DNA from: an uncultured Verrucomicrobiales bacterium
GTDB taxonomy: Bacteria; Verrucomicrobiota; Verrucomicrobiia; Verrucomicrobiales; Akkermansiaceae
DNA length: 34,538 nt
Direction of reading: 5' to 3'
NCBI GenBank assembly: GCA_949373085.1
Contig: CASICJ010000048.1
Location: forward strand, 1 to 34,538
The translations under genes were made by a program, and so were the position numbers. The first letter of the stretch is position 1; every line of letters begins with the position of its first letter. Below, one piece after another: positions 32,329 to 34,538 of this stretch. The notes beneath the pieces were generated by a model. That model was given only the letters and a program-made list of their open reading frames with translations. It ran no database searches and was not told where the DNA came from.

Positions 32329-34538
32329 ATGAAACGATTAATCCTCCTTCCATTCCTCCTTAGTCCGCTTTTGGCTAAGGAAGCCTACAATGTCTTACCC
32401 GAAGCCGCTTCCGATTGGAAAATGGCAGGTCCTGGTTCTTTTGAGCAAAAAAACGGAGTTTCCACCGCGAAGGGCGGGATGGGACTCTGGTGGTATGGCA
32501 AAAGGGAATTCGCTAATGCCTGCTTTACTGTCGAGTTTTTGGCCCCAGAAGATGCCGATAACTCAGGAATTTTCGTTCGGTTCCCAAACCCAGGAAACGA
32601 TCCTTGGGTCGCTGTTAAGCAGGGATACGAAATCCAAATCTGCGGTAACGAGTCACACAAAAACAAAACTGGTGCAATTTATGACATTCAGCCTGCGATA
32701 AATCCGGGCATGAAAGTTGGCGAATGGAACACTTATAATATTATCACCGCCGGCGACCAGATCGCCATCATCCTGAATGGAAAGCTCATTAATGTTTACG
32801 AATGTCAGGATGGTCGAGGTGATGTAAGTGGTTACTTTGGGCTGCAGAATCACGATGATGGATCCCCTGTCCAATTCCGTGGAGTTAAGGTCCGGGAACT
32901 AGCCTCTGGATCACTCTTAGCAGCAATGGGCGAGCTTGGAATACCACGATCTGCTCTGATTGCATATAATTCTGCCTCCAATACCAAGGGGAAGTGGTAT
33001 CACCTTGCCGATCATGGGCCTGCTTTTTTTCAAACGTATGGCGATTACTTCAAAGGTAAGCTACGTCGTGAATCAGCCCTCAAAGGGATTGCCCTCAATT
33101 ACTCTGCATTGCCAAATCGGGTCGCCCTCTTTAACACTGAAAATCTTTCACTTGTTTCTGCGACAGATCAAGGTCTAAACCTCATCAACACTCCTTGGGG
33201 TGGTGGTCACCAAAAGGTGAATGAGTTTAACAATAAGGATTCCTACCTATTCACTGCAGCTGAAGGCCCAGTTTGGGCAGACGAATCAGGCGCATTTAAA
33301 GATAACCGGCCTCTGAAAGGTTACGGTAATTTCTCACATCTCGAGTTCAATGGATACTTTCGTAGCGGCAACCAGGTTGTCCTTGATTATTCCGTCAATG
33401 GGACCCGGGTTCTCGATGCTGTCAGCGATCATAATCATGGGCTGACTCGTTATCTAGACGTTGCTCCCCACGACAAACCTCTTACTGTTCGTCTTCTCGA
33501 CGATTCGAGCGAGAAGAGCTTCTCTCTCAAAGTGAAGTCCATTGATGGAAGTGCCAAAACCACCTCGAAAAATGGTTCATATTTTCTTCGTCTTGATGCG
33601 TCCACTAAGCGGACCAAGGTTGCCCTTCTTTACACCGGACATTCAGATGCTGAAGCTCCTACTCCAGTCTCCCTCAGTTCTCTCACGGAAGGTGGCCCTG
33701 GTATCTCGCCTGAGGTCTTTGAGGTCGAGGCAAAGGCAGACAATTCCAAGAAGGCGTGGCTAGTTGAACAGGTGCCCCTGCCCCCGGCACTCAAGGCTTC
33801 TCCCTACAAAGGTAAGGTTCGCATGTCGGATGTAGATTTTTTCTCTGATGGGAACCGAGCTCTTCTCTCAACCTGGGATGGTGACATCTGGATGCTCACT
33901 GGCTTAAAGGAATTTAAAAAACTCACTTGGAGGCGTTACGCAACTGGCTTTTTCGAACCACTCGGTCTCAAAATTGTTAATGATGTACCGCACATAGCCG
34001 GACGCGATGGTATCTATGCAACTTACGACCTCAATAACGACGGAGAAGCAGACAAGTTCAAAGTCTTCAACAATGATGTTTATCTTTCCAATAACTTCCA
34101 CGAGTTCCAGTTCGGTCTTGAAACCGATAAGGAAGGAAATTTCTACTTTGCTAAGGCCTCACCAGTTCGCGGTGGTGGGCGTGGTTTCGAAAAGATCCTT
34201 CCCCACAACGGGGCTTTCGTTAAGATAAGTTCAGACGGCAATCGTCTTTACACTATTGGGACTGGTCTGCGTGCTCCCGGCGGTATTGGAGTTGGACCAA
34301 ACGGTGAAATTACTTCAGGGGAAAATGAAGGAACTTGGCAGCCCCGTTGCAAGATTAACTATTATGAGCCAGAGAACGGGACTCCGTTCTTTGGTGTTGA
34401 GGATGCTCGTCAGGGGAATAAATCACAATTCACAGAGCCTCTCTGCTATCTTCCAATGTCGGTCGATAACTCCGGGGGTGGGCAAATTTGGGTTCCTGAA
34501 AATGCTAAGATCGGTATTGCGTCGGGCGAACTTCTTCA
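32329..34538 (+). CDS. Secreted DUF1080 / beta-propeller multidomain protein, partial (runs off right edge)
   Basis: The frame is open from ATG 32329 to the window end: 736 codons without a stop. A signal peptide is present (MKRLILLPFLLSPLLA-K). Residues about 22-190 form a DUF1080 / 3-keto-disaccharide hydrolase-type jelly roll (WWYGKREFANACFTVEF, NSGIFVRFPNPG, GYEIQICGNESHKNKTGAIYD, FGLQNHDDGSPVQFRGVKV). A DUF6797-like middle follows (AADHGPAFFQTYGDYF-type LADHGPAFFQTYG, GIALNYSALPNRVALF). From about residue 495 there is a propeller of the sorbosone-dehydrogenase / PVC type (WDGDIWMLTGLKEF, GIYATYDLNNDGEADKF, NNFHEFQFGLETDKEGNFYFAKA, GLRAPGGIGVGPNGEI). Relatives often end in a cytochrome c domain; that part would be past the edge. 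It likely binds or cleaves a polysaccharide or sugar outside the cell. Confidence 0.88.
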   Translation, partial: MKRLILLPFLLSPLLAKEAYNVLPEAASDWKMAGPGSFEQKNGVSTAKGGMGLWWYGKREFANACFTVEFLAPEDADNSGIFVRFPNPGNDPWVAVKQGYEIQICGNESHKNKTGAIYDIQPAINPGMKVGEWNTYNIITAGDQIAIILNGKLINVYECQDGRGDVSGYFGLQNHDDGSPVQFRGVKVRELASGSLLAAMGELGIPRSALIAYNSASNTKGKWYHLADHGPAFFQTYGDYFKGKLRRESALKGIALNYSALPNRVALFNTENLSLVSATDQGLNLINTPWGGGHQKVNEFNNKDSYLFTAAEGPVWADESGAFKDNRPLKGYGNFSHLEFNGYFRSGNQVVLDYSVNGTRVLDAVSDHNHGLTRYLDVAPHDKPLTVRLLDDSSEKSFSLKVKSIDGSAKTTSKNGSYFLRLDASTKRTKVALLYTGHSDAEAPTPVSLSSLTEGGPGISPEVFEVEAKADNSKKAWLVEQVPLPPALKASPYKGKVRMSDVDFFSDGNRALLSTWDGDIWMLTGLKEFKKLTWRRYATGFFEPLGLKIVNDVPHIAGRDGIYATYDLNNDGEADKFKVFNNDVYLSNNFHEFQFGLETDKEGNFYFAKASPVRGGGRGFEKILPHNGAFVKISSDGNRLYTIGTGLRAPGGIGVGPNGEITSGENEGTWQPRCKINYYEPENGTPFFGVEDARQGNKSQFTEPLCYLPMSVDNSGGGQIWVPENAKIGIASGELL

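Noticed and set aside
1-34538. CRISPR arrays, insertion sequences, attachment sites, replication origin
   Set aside because: No regularly spaced repeats, transposase motifs, tRNA-flanked direct repeats or DnaA-box clusters were seen on reading through the window.

Overview
This 34.5 kb window looks like chromosomal DNA from a marine-type member of Verrucomicrobiota (PVC superphylum). This assignment is an inference from gene content, not from a phylogeny. It rests on a secreted DUF1080/beta-propeller protein, a DUF6807 (PmoA-like) protein, a secreted sugar-isomerase-like TIM barrel, a formylglycine-generating enzyme with both catalytic cysteines, two Gfo/Idh/MocA dehydrogenases in a sugar operon, and a HisA of the type found in fungi and plants. 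Base composition is near balanced by eye. Most start codons have no Shine-Dalgarno motif; many follow pyrimidine-rich leaders instead. I see no phage, insertion sequence, CRISPR array or integron. Genes are packed tightly and mostly housekeeping or carbohydrate-related.

Layout. 1-447 (minus) is the start of a small lipoprotein gene that runs off the left edge. 499-6722 (minus) is a five-gene sugar operon in transcription order xylA, xylB, TIM-barrel isomerase/epimerase, and two Gfo/Idh/MocA dehydrogenases. xylA carries an apparent one-base insertion near 6535 that splits its frame. A PAS-AraC regulator (6908-7603, plus) is divergent from it and is the obvious candidate controller. 7704-9692 holds divergent genes for a SprT-like and an M48 (Ste24-type) metalloprotease. 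9684-14249 (minus) is a compact four-gene run: small membrane protein, M20 dipeptidase, glutaminyl-tRNA synthetase, and a nucleoside-symporter-like MFS protein. 14317-15666 is a glycosyltransferase. 15632-17436 (minus) is a secreted TIM-barrel/DUF6807 pair. 17551-20355 is a large M16 protease.

20378-22092 (minus) carries cinA, rsfS and tRNA-Ala(GGC). A DCC-family protein and radC are divergent at 22461-23592. lpxA follows, then a two-gene operon (D-2-hydroxyacid dehydrogenase, PfkB sugar kinase) closed by a clear intrinsic terminator. 26824-28546 is a small accessory-looking patch: a trypsin-like lipoprotein, a decayed cbiX-like pseudogene, an unrecognised small ORF and a small lipoprotein. 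Then come an RlmD/TrmA-type RNA methyltransferase, hisA (minus), a formylglycine-generating enzyme, RNase P RNA (minus), and a multidomain secreted protein that runs off the right edge.

How it works together. The xyl genes would convert xylose to xylulose 5-phosphate. The extra isomerase/epimerase and dehydrogenases imply that a derivatised or oxidised sugar also feeds the route. The exported TIM-barrel/DUF6807 pair, the FGE (which activates sulfatases) and the DUF1080 protein fit a polysaccharide-degrading lifestyle. The most notable points are the disrupted xylA, the previously unlisted cbiX pseudogene, the eukaryote-type HisA, the serine-protease-like lipoprotein and the PAS-type sensor on the xylose regulator. 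I did not find a convincing entirely new multi-gene system.
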